From Deltaproteobacteria bacterium (lineage in GTDB: Bacteria; Lernaellota; Lernaellaia; JACKCT01), in contig JADLEX010000032.1 of NCBI GenBank assembly GCA_020845895.1, positions 1 to 59,853 on the forward strand: 59,853 nt of DNA, given 5' to 3'. Under the pieces are notes generated by a model that was given only the letters and a program-made list of their open reading frames with translations, was not told where the DNA came from and ran no database searches. Numbering within the stretch: the first letter of the stretch is position 1; every line of letters starts with the position of its first letter. This document shows positions 51,852 through 59,804 of this stretch, in pieces. Position numbers and translations under genes: made by a program.

Positions 51852-54353
51852 ATGCGTTTGTTCGCGTTTTTCGCGATTCTGGGGCTTGTCCTCGTCGCCT
51901 GTTCCCCGCAGGGAGAACAAGACGGCGACACGTCGTCTTCGGCTCAACCCTTGACGCAGGCACCCCCGTCGCCGCCCCGCGCGGGCGACCCCGTGCCCAA
52001 CCCGCAGGCGCTGCTGCGCCCGGGCGATCTCGGAGGCGGCGAGTACCTGCTCTCCAACGGACGGCGGATCACCCCCGCGGGCACCTACGTGGAAACCGCG
52101 AGTTTTCCGATCGATGTCGCCGTGAGCCCCGACGGCGAGACCGCCGTGGTGGTGACGGCCAAGACCGCGGGATTGCACCTCATTCACCTCGATACGGCAT
52201 CGATCACGCAGACCATCAATCTCTCGCACGGCTATTCGGGCATCGTGTTCAACGCGGCGGGGGATCGGTTCTGGATCGCGGGGGGCGCGTCTCATCTCGT
52301 GCTCGAGTACTCGCTTTCCGGCGGCGTGGCGGCGGAGCAGGCGCGGATTCCCGTGAACAACATGCCGTCGGGGATGGCGCTCTCTCCGGACGAGTCGAAG
52401 CTGTACGTCGCTTGTTATCTCGGCAAACGTGTCGCGGTGGTGGACACGGCGACCGGCGAGGAGATCGACAGCTACGCCGCGCACCTCTTCACGTACGACG
52501 TGAAGTTGTCGCCGGACGGTACGCGGGCTTACGCGGCCAATCACGGGCCGGGCACGGTCTCCGTTCTCGATCTCACGGACGACGGGGACGAGATCGAGGA
52601 GATCACCGTGGGCGCGAATCCCGAAATGATGGCGCTCAGCACCGACGGGAGCCGGCTGTATGTCGCGAATTCCGATTCCGACGACATCAGCGTCATCGAC
52701 ACGTCGTCGCTCGCCGTGATCGACGCGTATGAGCTGAACGCCTCTCCGATGGAACCCAAGGGCGCCTCACCGACCGCGGTCGAAGTCTCCGCCGACGGCA
52801 CGCGGCTCTACGTCACCTCGTCGACCTACAATTCCATCGACGTGCTGGACGCCGCCGATGGGACGATGTTGGGCCGCATCCCGACGGGCTGGTATCCGAC
52901 GAACGCATTTCTCGACGAGGCGAACGGCCGCCTGGTCGTCGCCAACGGCAAGGGGCGTGGGTCCGCCGGGCTGAGTTTGTGGTCGGGGTGGCAGGGCGGA
53001 CTTTCGATCATCGACCTGCCCGACGACGGGGAATTGGCCGCGTACACGGAGCAGGTCGAGGACAACATCGCGTGGGCGTTGGGATTTTTCGATTTAACCG
53101 GCGTGTCCTCGCCGATCCCCACCGTGCGCGGCGTCGCGTCGGAGCAGATCAAGCACGTGGTGTATGTGCTGCGCGAGAACAAGACCTTCGATCAGGTGCT
53201 TGCCGATTTCGACGGGGTCGAGGGTGACACCGGCCTCCAGAACTTCCACGAAGACGTCATCCCAAACGCCTACAAGCTCGGCCGTTCCTACGTCCTACTC
53301 GACAACACCTACACCGAAGGCGACACCAGCGTGCTCGGGCACCTGTGGGCGACCTACAACAACGTCAACGACCACGCCGAAAAAGCGTATAACGCCGGCG
53401 GCATCTACCCGCTGCCGGACGTCGATCCGAACACCCGCCCGCAGGGCAAGACGATCTTCGAGGTCCTGCTCGATGCCGGGATTCCTTTCCGCAGCTACGG
53501 GCAGGTGGTCGGCCTCGCCCACGATCTGGAGCGGTTCGGGCCCTACATGGATTTCAAGTACGGCTTCTGGAATATGGGTGTGTCGGACGAGGTGAAGGTC
53601 GACGAAATCATCCGCGAGGTCGACGCCGGAATCTTCGAGCCGTTCACGTACATCTCGCTTCCCAACGACCACACCTACGGCAGTTCGTCCGGCGCGCCGA
53701 CGCCCCGCTACCTGATGGGCGATAACGACGCCGCGCTCGGCAAGCTTGTCGAGTACTATTCGTCGCGCCCCGAGTGGGAGAGCACGATCATCTTCGTCAT
53801 CGAGGACGATCCTCAGTCGGGGACGGACCACATCGATCCGCACCGCACGCCGGCCTTTGTCATCGGGCCCTACGCGAAGCGCGGTTACATCAGCAAAGTG
53901 ATGTACTCCATGCCGAGCGTGTGGGCGACGATCGGGATGATTCTCGGCGTGCCGCCGATGAATCAGTACGATCTGTACGCGTCGCCGATGTACGACGCCT
54001 TCACGATGACGCCGGATTCCTCGCCCTACGAAGCGTTGGCGAATCCGATCGAACTCGAATTCAACTCTTCCCCGCTGCCCTTGCAGGAGTACTGCGACAA
54101 CGCGGACTTCAACTCGCCCGACGCGGTGTCGAGACTCGGCGAGGTGCTCTGGGCGCTCACGAGGCCCGGCGAGCCATGGCCCCATCACCACGCGCTTTCG
54201 CCGGACCTGCGGGAAGACGAAGCGGAAGAGGAAGAGGAGGTCGCCGAGTACCACGCGATGGTGGAGCGGGCGACCGCCTACGCCGCCGCCCGCGGGATCG
54301 CGGTGCCGCAGCCGCCGAAAAACCGCAGCGTCTTCGTCCGGCCCGCTCGCTAG
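51852..54353 (+). CDS. YncE-like propeller plus phosphoesterase lipoprotein
   Basis: An 833-residue lipoprotein. Signal peptide with LVLVACSPQG. Residues about 70-390 form a YVTN/YncE propeller (SFPIDVAVSPDGETAVVV, NNMPSGMALSPDESKLYVAC, NPEMMALSTDGSRLYVANSD). The C-terminal half is a PF04185-type phosphoesterase: VVYVLRENKTFDQVLADFDG with the metal-binding Asn/Thr, DNTYTEGDTSVLGHLW, SLPNDHTYGSSSGAPTP, VIEDDPQSGTDHIDPHRTPA. These hydrolyse phosphate or phospholipid esters outside the cell. The gap to the upstream gene is 86 bases; ATG 51852 has a weak purine-rich lead. Confidence 0.88.
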   Translation: MRLFAFFAILGLVLVACSPQGEQDGDTSSSAQPLTQAPPSPPRAGDPVPNPQALLRPGDLGGGEYLLSNGRRITPAGTYVETASFPIDVAVSPDGETAVVVTAKTAGLHLIHLDTASITQTINLSHGYSGIVFNAAGDRFWIAGGASHLVLEYSLSGGVAAEQARIPVNNMPSGMALSPDESKLYVACYLGKRVAVVDTATGEEIDSYAAHLFTYDVKLSPDGTRAYAANHGPGTVSVLDLTDDGDEIEEITVGANPEMMALSTDGSRLYVANSDSDDISVIDTSSLAVIDAYELNASPMEPKGASPTAVEVSADGTRLYVTSSTYNSIDVLDAADGTMLGRIPTGWYPTNAFLDEANGRLVVANGKGRGSAGLSLWSGWQGGLSIIDLPDDGELAAYTEQVEDNIAWALGFFDLTGVSSPIPTVRGVASEQIKHVVYVLRENKTFDQVLADFDGVEGDTGLQNFHEDVIPNAYKLGRSYVLLDNTYTEGDTSVLGHLWATYNNVNDHAEKAYNAGGIYPLPDVDPNTRPQGKTIFEVLLDAGIPFRSYGQVVGLAHDLERFGPYMDFKYGFWNMGVSDEVKVDEIIREVDAGIFEPFTYISLPNDHTYGSSSGAPTPRYLMGDNDAALGKLVEYYSSRPEWESTIIFVIEDDPQSGTDHIDPHRTPAFVIGPYAKRGYISKVMYSMPSVWATIGMILGVPPMNQYDLYASPMYDAFTMTPDSSPYEALANPIELEFNSSPLPLQEYCDNADFNSPDAVSRLGEVLWALTRPGEPWPHHHALSPDLREDEAEEEEEVAEYHAMVERATAYAAARGIAVPQPPKNRSVFVRPAR

Positions 54354-54426
54354 ACCGGACCGCGAATTTGAATCGGGAGTGCGCGAATCTGTTTGTCGTG
54401 CGCTCGAAAATGAAATTGGGAATGAC

Positions 54427-56100
54427 ATGTCCGCGAGTCCGTCGCCCTTGACGTCCACGCTGAACTCCTTGGAAACGCGACTTGCCGCGATCGAGCGGCT
54501 CGCGGGGGAATACGCCATCGGGTCCCTCGCCGCGCGGATCGAGTCCGTTCGGGATCATGTCGCGGGCGATGGGATCGTCGATGTCGTGGTGGTCGGTCAG
54601 TACAAGGCCGGCAAAAGCTCCCTGCTCAACGCGGTCCTCGGGCGCGATCTCCTGCCGGTCGATGTCCTCCCCGCCACATCGGTCGTGACACGCGTCATGC
54701 CGGGGTCTTCGGACGAGGTGATCGTCCGTTACCTCGACGGGACCGCCCGGAGTTACCCGACGGACCGGCTTGCGGAATTCGTCACTGAAGCCGCCAATCC
54801 TGACAACACAAAGGGCGTCGAACGGGCCGACCTCGTCGTGCGTGATTCGACCGCACCCGCGGGGTTCCGCTTTGTCGACACGCCGGGACTGGGGAGCGTG
54901 TTCTCGCACAACAGCGAGCGTGCGCGTGAGTGGCTGCCGCGCATCGGCGCCGCCCTCGTTGCGATCCGCGTCGATCAACCCATCGGCGAGGCGGACCTCG
55001 ATCTCATCCGCGATCTCGGCGCGCACACGCCTGACGTCGCGATTCTCCTCACGAAGACCGATCTGGCAACGAAGTCCCAGATCGACCACGTGCAGACGTT
55101 TACACGCAAGACGCTGCGCTCGCGTCTCGGCGTCGAATATCCGCTGATCCCGGTGTCCGTGAAAAAAGGCTCAGCGGCTTCGCTCGAAGCGATTCGGCGG
55201 CACCTGATGGGCAGCGACGCCAGTGTCTCGGCGGACCGCTCCGCGCGGATCGCGAGGCACAAGCTCGGGCAACTCGGCCATCAGTGCCGCGTCTACCTGG
55301 AGCGGGAACTCGCGGCGGCGAATGCGGGCGAGGTCGCCGCCGGACGGATTCGGGACTTGGCGGCGCGCCAACGTCGGATGCTCGCGAAAACGCGCGAGGA
55401 ACTGCGTCGCGAGATGGAACACCACAAGTCGATTGTGATGGAGTCGTGCGTCGAGCACTTTCGCGCGCAACGCGACGCCACGACCGTTCGCGTCGAAGAA
55501 GAATTCGACCGAGAGTTCGCGCGTTGGGATGGAAATCTGGCGGAACTGACCGCTCGATATGCCGAATGGATGGAAAAGGTGCTGAACGCGCGGCTCGCCG
55601 CACGGATGGAAGAAGGTGAGAGGACGGCGCGGGAAGCCGCCGACGCGGCGCGCGAGTCCGTGGGGCGCGTCCTGCGTCTTGTCACCGGCGAATTGGCCGA
55701 TGCGGTCGGGCGGACGCTGGGTCGTCGTTTCGAAACCGAAATCCCGGAAATCCCGTTGCACGCGATGGCGCGGCCCGACGTTCGGGTTCCGCGCGCCTTC
55801 GAGATTCCCGTCGACCTGTTGTGGCGAATCATCCCCATGAAACGCCTTCGGTCGAGGGTCGAGCGGTCGATGCGCACCAATATCGCCTGGAACGTCGAGA
55901 AGAATCTCCTTCGATTCGGCGCGCAGTGGGGAGAGCGGGCGTGCGACGCCATCGACGCCGCGCAGACGGCGGCCCTCGTGGCGATCGAGTCCGAACTCTC
56001 GTCGGTGGAGCGCCTGGCTGCCGCGTCGCCTGATCGCGCGGACGCCATTCGAACGGCGCTCGCGACACTCGACGAGGTGTTTCTCGACTCCTCCGAGTGA
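54427..56100 (+). CDS. Dynamin-like GTPase
   Basis: A 557-residue protein. G1 is VVVGQYKAGKSSLLNAVLG near residue 60, with LPATSVVTRVM as G2, FVDTPGLGSVFSHN as G3 and LLTKTDLATK as G4. The rest is long amphipathic helices with coiled-coil character (LAARQRRMLAKTREELRREM), as in bacterial dynamin-like or stress GTPases that act at membranes. ATG 54427 follows GGGAATGAC. It lies alone between the lipoprotein and the att-like site. The partner and membrane target are unknown. Confidence 0.88.
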   Translation: MSASPSPLTSTLNSLETRLAAIERLAGEYAIGSLAARIESVRDHVAGDGIVDVVVVGQYKAGKSSLLNAVLGRDLLPVDVLPATSVVTRVMPGSSDEVIVRYLDGTARSYPTDRLAEFVTEAANPDNTKGVERADLVVRDSTAPAGFRFVDTPGLGSVFSHNSERAREWLPRIGAALVAIRVDQPIGEADLDLIRDLGAHTPDVAILLTKTDLATKSQIDHVQTFTRKTLRSRLGVEYPLIPVSVKKGSAASLEAIRRHLMGSDASVSADRSARIARHKLGQLGHQCRVYLERELAAANAGEVAAGRIRDLAARQRRMLAKTREELRREMEHHKSIVMESCVEHFRAQRDATTVRVEEEFDREFARWDGNLAELTARYAEWMEKVLNARLAARMEEGERTAREAADAARESVGRVLRLVTGELADAVGRTLGRRFETEIPEIPLHAMARPDVRVPRAFEIPVDLLWRIIPMKRLRSRVERSMRTNIAWNVEKNLLRFGAQWGERACDAIDAAQTAALVAIESELSSVERLAAASPDRADAIRTALATLDEVFLDSSE

Positions 56101-56140
56101 CCGGAAACGCGACGGAGAAACGAGCGGCGTTCCAGGACAA

Positions 56141-56176
56141 CGAAAAGGCTCGCAAGTTCAAACACTTGCGAGCCTT
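56141..56176 (-). terminator. Strong hairpin terminator beside the tRNA remnant
   Basis: AAGGCTCGCAAGT and its exact complement (13-bp stem, 6-base loop) are followed on the minus strand by TTTTCG. It lies a few bases after the tRNA 3' fragment, so it is probably the original terminator of the tRNA gene. Confidence 0.8.
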
Positions 56177-56180
56177 GAGG

Positions 56181-56206
56181 AATGAGTCGGGATGACTGGA
56201 TTTGAA
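56181..56206 (-). other. tRNA-Pro 3'-end remnant (possible attachment site)
   Basis: On the minus strand TTCAAATCCAGTCATCCCGA plus CTCATT matches the T-loop, T-stem 3' strand and CATCCCG acceptor strand of bacterial tRNA-Pro genes (usual ends CGGGATG...CATCCCG). No pairing CGGGATG and no proper 5' T-stem strand are found beside it, so it is not a tRNA gene but a fragment. Element integration at tRNA 3' ends leaves just this. Confidence 0.65.
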
Positions 56207-56282
56207 GCTCCCAAGTAGCCCAAACCGATAACCGACGCACTACGCCATGTTGCCAATGATTTCAAGGACTTCCACGCCTCGA

Positions 56283-56332
56283 CCTCAGGTCGCTTCAGGT
56301 CGTTTGAGGGCTGTTCAGGACGCTTCAGGACG
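56283..56332 (+). repeat. Five tandem 10-bp repeats
   Basis: Units at 56283, 56293, 56303 (degenerate), 56313 and 56323: CCTCAGGTCG, CTTCAGGTCG, TTTGAGGGCT, GTTCAGGACG, CTTCAGGACG. Consensus CTTCAGG(T/A)CG with one helical turn spacing. They lie between the tRNA remnant and the unknown gene. Confidence 0.75.
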
Positions 56333-56346
56333 TGCAAAACTGGCAA

Positions 56347-56375
56347 TTGACAGTGCGCTGAAAGTGCGCATCTTG
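56347..56375 (+). promoter_or_regulatory. Promoter of the unknown gene with repeat in the spacer
   Basis: A perfect TTGACA (56347-56352) with 17 bases to ATCTTG (56370-56375, weak). The spacer holds AGTGCGC twice, 11 bases apart, an operator-like pattern. The start codon is at 56381, so the mRNA would have almost no leader. Confidence 0.4.
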
Positions 56376-56380
56376 GCCGT

Positions 56381-57574
56381 ATGGAAAAGCGCTTACCAGA
56401 CCTGCCGCTCACTCCGGAACAAGCACGGCGCGGGGTGGCCAGATGGCTCTACCGAGAACCTCTTCGCAAAGAGCTCATGGACTCTTGGTTGGCCTATCGA
56501 ATCTCGCTTGTCGGGGACCCTCGCAATCCGGTGACGTTTAAAGAGTCCGTCGTCCGACGAAAAATTTCGACGGCGACCAAATCTCGATCTCCTTTGCCGG
56601 CGGGAGCCCCAGCCTTTGAGCACCAGCAGGCGTTCATGGCGGCATGGATCGACGCGGCGCTGGATGTGTACGCCACCAAGGATCCGATGCCGGTCCAGCG
56701 GTTCTCGGACACGTCATATGGAGAGGCGTTTTTCGACGCGCTGAGTCTGTTGCTGGAAGACAACTTTCAACATCTTGCCGATCGTGCGTTCTATCGCACC
56801 GACGAGAATTGGGCTTTGGTCAACACGCGGTCCGCGCTCTTTGGTTCGGAGCGTATGGCGAGCCTTGCGCCCCCCATGCAACAAGAGGTCGCCCGTGTCC
56901 TCCTCCGCCTGCGCTGCGAGAACCTTCAGAAGGTGAGACAGGGAGATCGTCAACAGGCGCTCCGCCTTCTGACGGCCGACCCGACATGGATCACCTCGCC
57001 GGCATTTACGACCATGCTCCAGTCGGATTGGGAGAAGTTTTTGGGCGCCGAAGACCTGCGGGCGGACTCCCTGATTCGCGCCGTCGGTCGCCGACTTCGG
57101 GGACGCCGAGAACGCACGTCCGGCGAAATCGAGTCGACGCAGCACCTCGTCCGCCGTTTGGCGGTGAGCTATCTGATCGCGAAGGGGCCCCAAGTCAGCT
57201 TCGAAGATTTGCTGGTTGCTGTGAACAATGCGCTTAAACGTCGCAAGGCTGCCAAGGTGACCGATGACACTCTGGCGGCATATCTCAAGGGCATTGGCGT
57301 TCTTCGGAAATTGGCGAAACGCATGCGGTTCCTGATCGATGACCCGCTCGGCGAGGCTTTCGTGGAGACGGCGCCATATTCCCCGTTCCTCGACGAATCC
57401 GAGTTTGACGGATCTGACTCCACCGCGACCTCGTCCGGTCAGCAAAGCCGCGCCGAAGGAAGGCTCGCCGCGAACGACCCCGCGGTGCCCCGCGCGAGCA
57501 TAAAAGTCGCGCGCACCCAGGGTCGTGCGCGGACTTCGGAAAAATTTTCGGAAGAATTATTCGACCCCGGATGA
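56381..57574 (+). CDS. Unrecognised 397-aa protein next to att-like site
   Basis: No family is recognised. The protein is largely helical and soluble, without signal peptide or membrane segment. It has conserved-looking blocks FFDALSLLLEDNFQHLADR, RALRGRRERTSGE-like basic helix (RRLRGRRERTSGEIE), and VSFEDLLVAVNNALKRRKAA. The C-terminal 60 residues are polar and low-complexity. The basic helices suggest nucleic-acid binding. There is no Shine-Dalgarno before ATG 56381, which fits a leaderless mRNA. It ends with an ATGA overlap to a 39-residue ORF. Base composition is a little lower in GC than neighbours, as seen by eye. Confidence 0.7.
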   Translation: MEKRLPDLPLTPEQARRGVARWLYREPLRKELMDSWLAYRISLVGDPRNPVTFKESVVRRKISTATKSRSPLPAGAPAFEHQQAFMAAWIDAALDVYATKDPMPVQRFSDTSYGEAFFDALSLLLEDNFQHLADRAFYRTDENWALVNTRSALFGSERMASLAPPMQQEVARVLLRLRCENLQKVRQGDRQQALRLLTADPTWITSPAFTTMLQSDWEKFLGAEDLRADSLIRAVGRRLRGRRERTSGEIESTQHLVRRLAVSYLIAKGPQVSFEDLLVAVNNALKRRKAAKVTDDTLAAYLKGIGVLRKLAKRMRFLIDDPLGEAFVETAPYSPFLDESEFDGSDSTATSSGQQSRAEGRLAANDPAVPRASIKVARTQGRARTSEKFSEELFDPG

Positions 57575-57690
57575 CACACCGGCAGGACGCCATGAGGGCC
57601 GCCGCCGAGCGATCGAGACTGCCAAATGATGTGGACCGGGAAGTGATTGATCGACTCGCCTCCCAGATGATGCTCGAGGTGACCCGCTGA
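57571..57690 (+). CDS. Small coupled ORF, 39 aa
   Basis: ATG 57571 overlaps the stop of the previous gene (ATGA) and the ORF ends at TGA 57688. The product begins MTHRQDAMRAAAERSRLP, is highly charged with a predicted helix (VDREVIDRLASQMMLEV) and has no hydrophobic core. Coupled position is the only support for it being a gene; it might be a small partner or antitoxin-like protein, but this is inference. The next 196 bases up to 57886 show no gene. Confidence 0.45.
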   Translation: MTHRQDAMRAAAERSRLPNDVDREVIDRLASQMMLEVTR

Positions 57691-57886
57691 CGAGCAGTTC
57701 GCTTCCTGCTTCTAGCAGGCCGTTGAAAAGCTTGCCCTTCGCTCTGGACCTCGCGTGAATCGCGGTTGGATTGTGGCATGCCCCGTTTGATGGAGCCACG
57801 ATACGCGGCGAAACCCCGACCCGGACGACGATCCTCTTCCCCCTGAACATCGAAGCCGCAACCGGCGGCGCACTCGTCATCGGTGT

Positions 57887-59056
57887 TTACTTCACGGACT
57901 CCGATGAGATCCGGCACACAATGGGTTTGTGGTCCCAGTAGATCGCGTCCATGACGGGCGGCACGCCGTCCGTAACGCCAGGCACAACGCACGTCCCCGT
58001 CAACTCGTCGCTGACCACATGGTCCACATGAAGGATGAGCGCGTAACTCGGATCGACGCCGGCGCGGTCCGCGGAAAGATAGTCAAAGGGCAGGCCGTCT
58101 CCCACATGCTGATTCCAAACGCGTGCGCTCTCGTCGATGACCGGCGCGAGAAATGGGTCCGTGTTGATATCTCCCATCACCAGATTGACGTCGCCGTCAG
58201 CCAGAGGCTGCCCGTCTCCGCGGTCCTCGAAAATCTGGCGGAACTGATCGGCACGGCAGGCGCGAACGTCACCCTCGAAACCCGATGACGCGTGCACGTT
58301 GACGAGCGTCCAATCCGCGCCATTTGTTCGGTTGAGGGCTACGCTCCACGCGCGTGTGCGACTTGTGCATCCGCTGGGCGGAGCCATGCCGAAAAAGCCG
58401 TCCAGGCAAAAGGATTCGTCGTCGCAGCCGGCGAATGATGCAAAGTCGCGTCTCACGACGCCGCAGTTGTCGGGGTGATCCTGCGAGCAGGCGACCTGAT
58501 AGTCCGGGCCGAATACTCGCTCGAGCTGAGTGGGGCGATCCGGCGAGTAATCCCGGCATACGAAGTCCAGTTCCGGATCCACCGGGATCTGTTCGCACCA
58601 AGGGTCGTAGAAATTCTCCTGGAATACGGCCACGGCGGGGCGGATTTCGGCCACGTATTCCCCGAGCGCTTCCTCGGCGGGATTCCAGGAAAGACTATTC
58701 TCGTAAAACTCGTCAGCGATGTCGGCCATCTCGGACGTGTACCCGTCGTCCCCGAGGTCGTGGAAAAGCCCCGGCGTCGTCCCCACATTGAACGTCATGA
58801 CGATGATCGGCTCGTGATCGTCGTCACCGACCGAGTCATCGTCTGGGAGCGGAGGCCACGTGTCGTCGTCGACAACGGCCGCGTCGTCATCCTCTTCGTC
58901 GCCGTCCCCTCCGTCGTCGTCCCCTCCGTCGTCGTCCGCGTCGTCATCGGCGACTGGGTTGCTGCCGGAATCGTCGTCTCCGCCGCAGCCAAGAACCAAG
59001 CCGACACCAAGGCACAGCACGGACAAGAACGCCATCAATAGAATCTTTTTCCTCAA
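57887..59056 (-). CDS. Endonuclease/exonuclease/phosphatase-fold lipoprotein with Asp-rich linker
   Basis: A 389-residue lipoprotein. TTG 59056 follows GGGGAGAAG and gives a classical signal peptide (MRKKILLMAFLSVLCLGVGL) with lipobox VLGCGG. An acidic linker of about 60 residues (DDDADDDGGDDDGGDGDEED) follows. The catalytic domain has IIVMTFNVG, VAVFQENF (Glu metal ligand), WTLVNVHAS, VNLVMGDINTDP and WDHKPIVC, the DNase I-like set. It may act on nucleic acid, lipid or phosphate esters outside the cell. Eight or more Cys suggest disulfides. Confidence 0.85.
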   Translation of the reverse strand: MRKKILLMAFLSVLCLGVGLVLGCGGDDDSGSNPVADDDADDDGGDDDGGDGDEEDDDAAVVDDDTWPPLPDDDSVGDDDHEPIIVMTFNVGTTPGLFHDLGDDGYTSEMADIADEFYENSLSWNPAEEALGEYVAEIRPAVAVFQENFYDPWCEQIPVDPELDFVCRDYSPDRPTQLERVFGPDYQVACSQDHPDNCGVVRRDFASFAGCDDESFCLDGFFGMAPPSGCTSRTRAWSVALNRTNGADWTLVNVHASSGFEGDVRACRADQFRQIFEDRGDGQPLADGDVNLVMGDINTDPFLAPVIDESARVWNQHVGDGLPFDYLSADRAGVDPSYALILHVDHVVSDELTGTCVVPGVTDGVPPVMDAIYWDHKPIVCRISSESVK

Positions 59057-59079
59057 CTTCTCCCCGCGCCATCAGTAAC

Positions 59080-59415
59080 TCATTCGCCCTTCGGCTTCGG
59101 ATATTCCATTTCGCATTTGCCGATGCACTCCCTCAAGGAGGGGCAACCGTCCGCGTCGAGGGGCTCGGGACATCGATCTTCCCCGAATCTGTTCCAGCAC
59201 GCCTCGCAGCAACCGTGTCGCCAATAATTCCAATCCTTCGCCGGGCTCCCCATCGGCTGTTCGACTCCCGCTGGATGGATGCCGCCGGACGGAGGTCCGG
59301 AAACGGCTGCACAGCCGGGCAGAAGGACCAGGAGTATGGCTGACAAAAGCGTCTTCCATCGGGCAGCCTTCAATCTACCGGCTTCGCTTTGCTTTGAGTT
59401 TCTTATGTTTGTCAT
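59080..59415 (-). CDS. Small cysteine-rich lipoprotein
   Basis: A 111-residue lipoprotein. ATG 59415 has GAGG seven bases upstream. The signal peptide ends in LLLPGCAAVS. The mature region has HGCCEACWNRFGEDRC and CPSLRECIGKCE, a short disulfide-rich module. Function unknown. It lies 23 bases upstream of the phosphatase-fold lipoprotein and probably shares its transcript. Confidence 0.72.
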   Translation of the reverse strand: MTNIRNSKQSEAGRLKAARWKTLLSAILLVLLPGCAAVSGPPSGGIHPAGVEQPMGSPAKDWNYWRHGCCEACWNRFGEDRCPEPLDADGCPSLRECIGKCEMEYPKPKGE

Positions 59416-59804
59416 GCCAAGACCTCGCTCTTTCGATAAAAGGCGAAGACAGCGCACATAGGCCGTGCGGTGCTCCCCCATTTGAGGACCACGGGGGAAT
59501 GTGGGATTCCTTGGTGGTTGGTTCTCCATGATCCCGTGTATCACATTCCGGCACCGTCGTAGTAGTCTGCTGTTGCCCGCGCGGAGGATAGGGCTCTGCT
59601 GGGGAGCAACCCGAGCGCCGCTGGTATTCCGGCCGGAAGAAAACTCTGCTCAGCCCATCGGATTTTGCGGATTAGGAAAATCCCGGATCCTAATTTGTCG
59701 TCCCTGGGCCCGCGAATTGCCGGTGACGCGGAAAATCAGTGCGCGAAAACCGCAGAGCGCTCGTTCAAAGCCAAGCACCCGAAAATTTTTCCGATGGAAG
59801 TGGC
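59416..59804. other. Intergenic region, no gene seen
   Basis: About 390 bases without a supported gene. The only structure noticed is an inverted pair ATTAGGA ... TCCTAAT around 59669-59697 with a 9-base gap. No promoter, RNA gene or repeat is convincing. Confidence 0.5.

Noticed and set aside
56177-56270. Complete tRNA gene beside the terminator
   Set aside because: Only the 3' T-loop and acceptor part match. No complementary 5' acceptor or T-stem strand and no clear anticodon arm are present.
56283-56332. 10-bp repeats as a CRISPR array
   Set aside because: Units are 10 bases, contiguous and without spacers.
57714-57730. AGCAGGCCGTTGAAAAG as an insertion sequence end
   Set aside because: It resembles terminal sequences of some IS elements, but no partner inverted repeat, target duplication or transposase fragment was seen.
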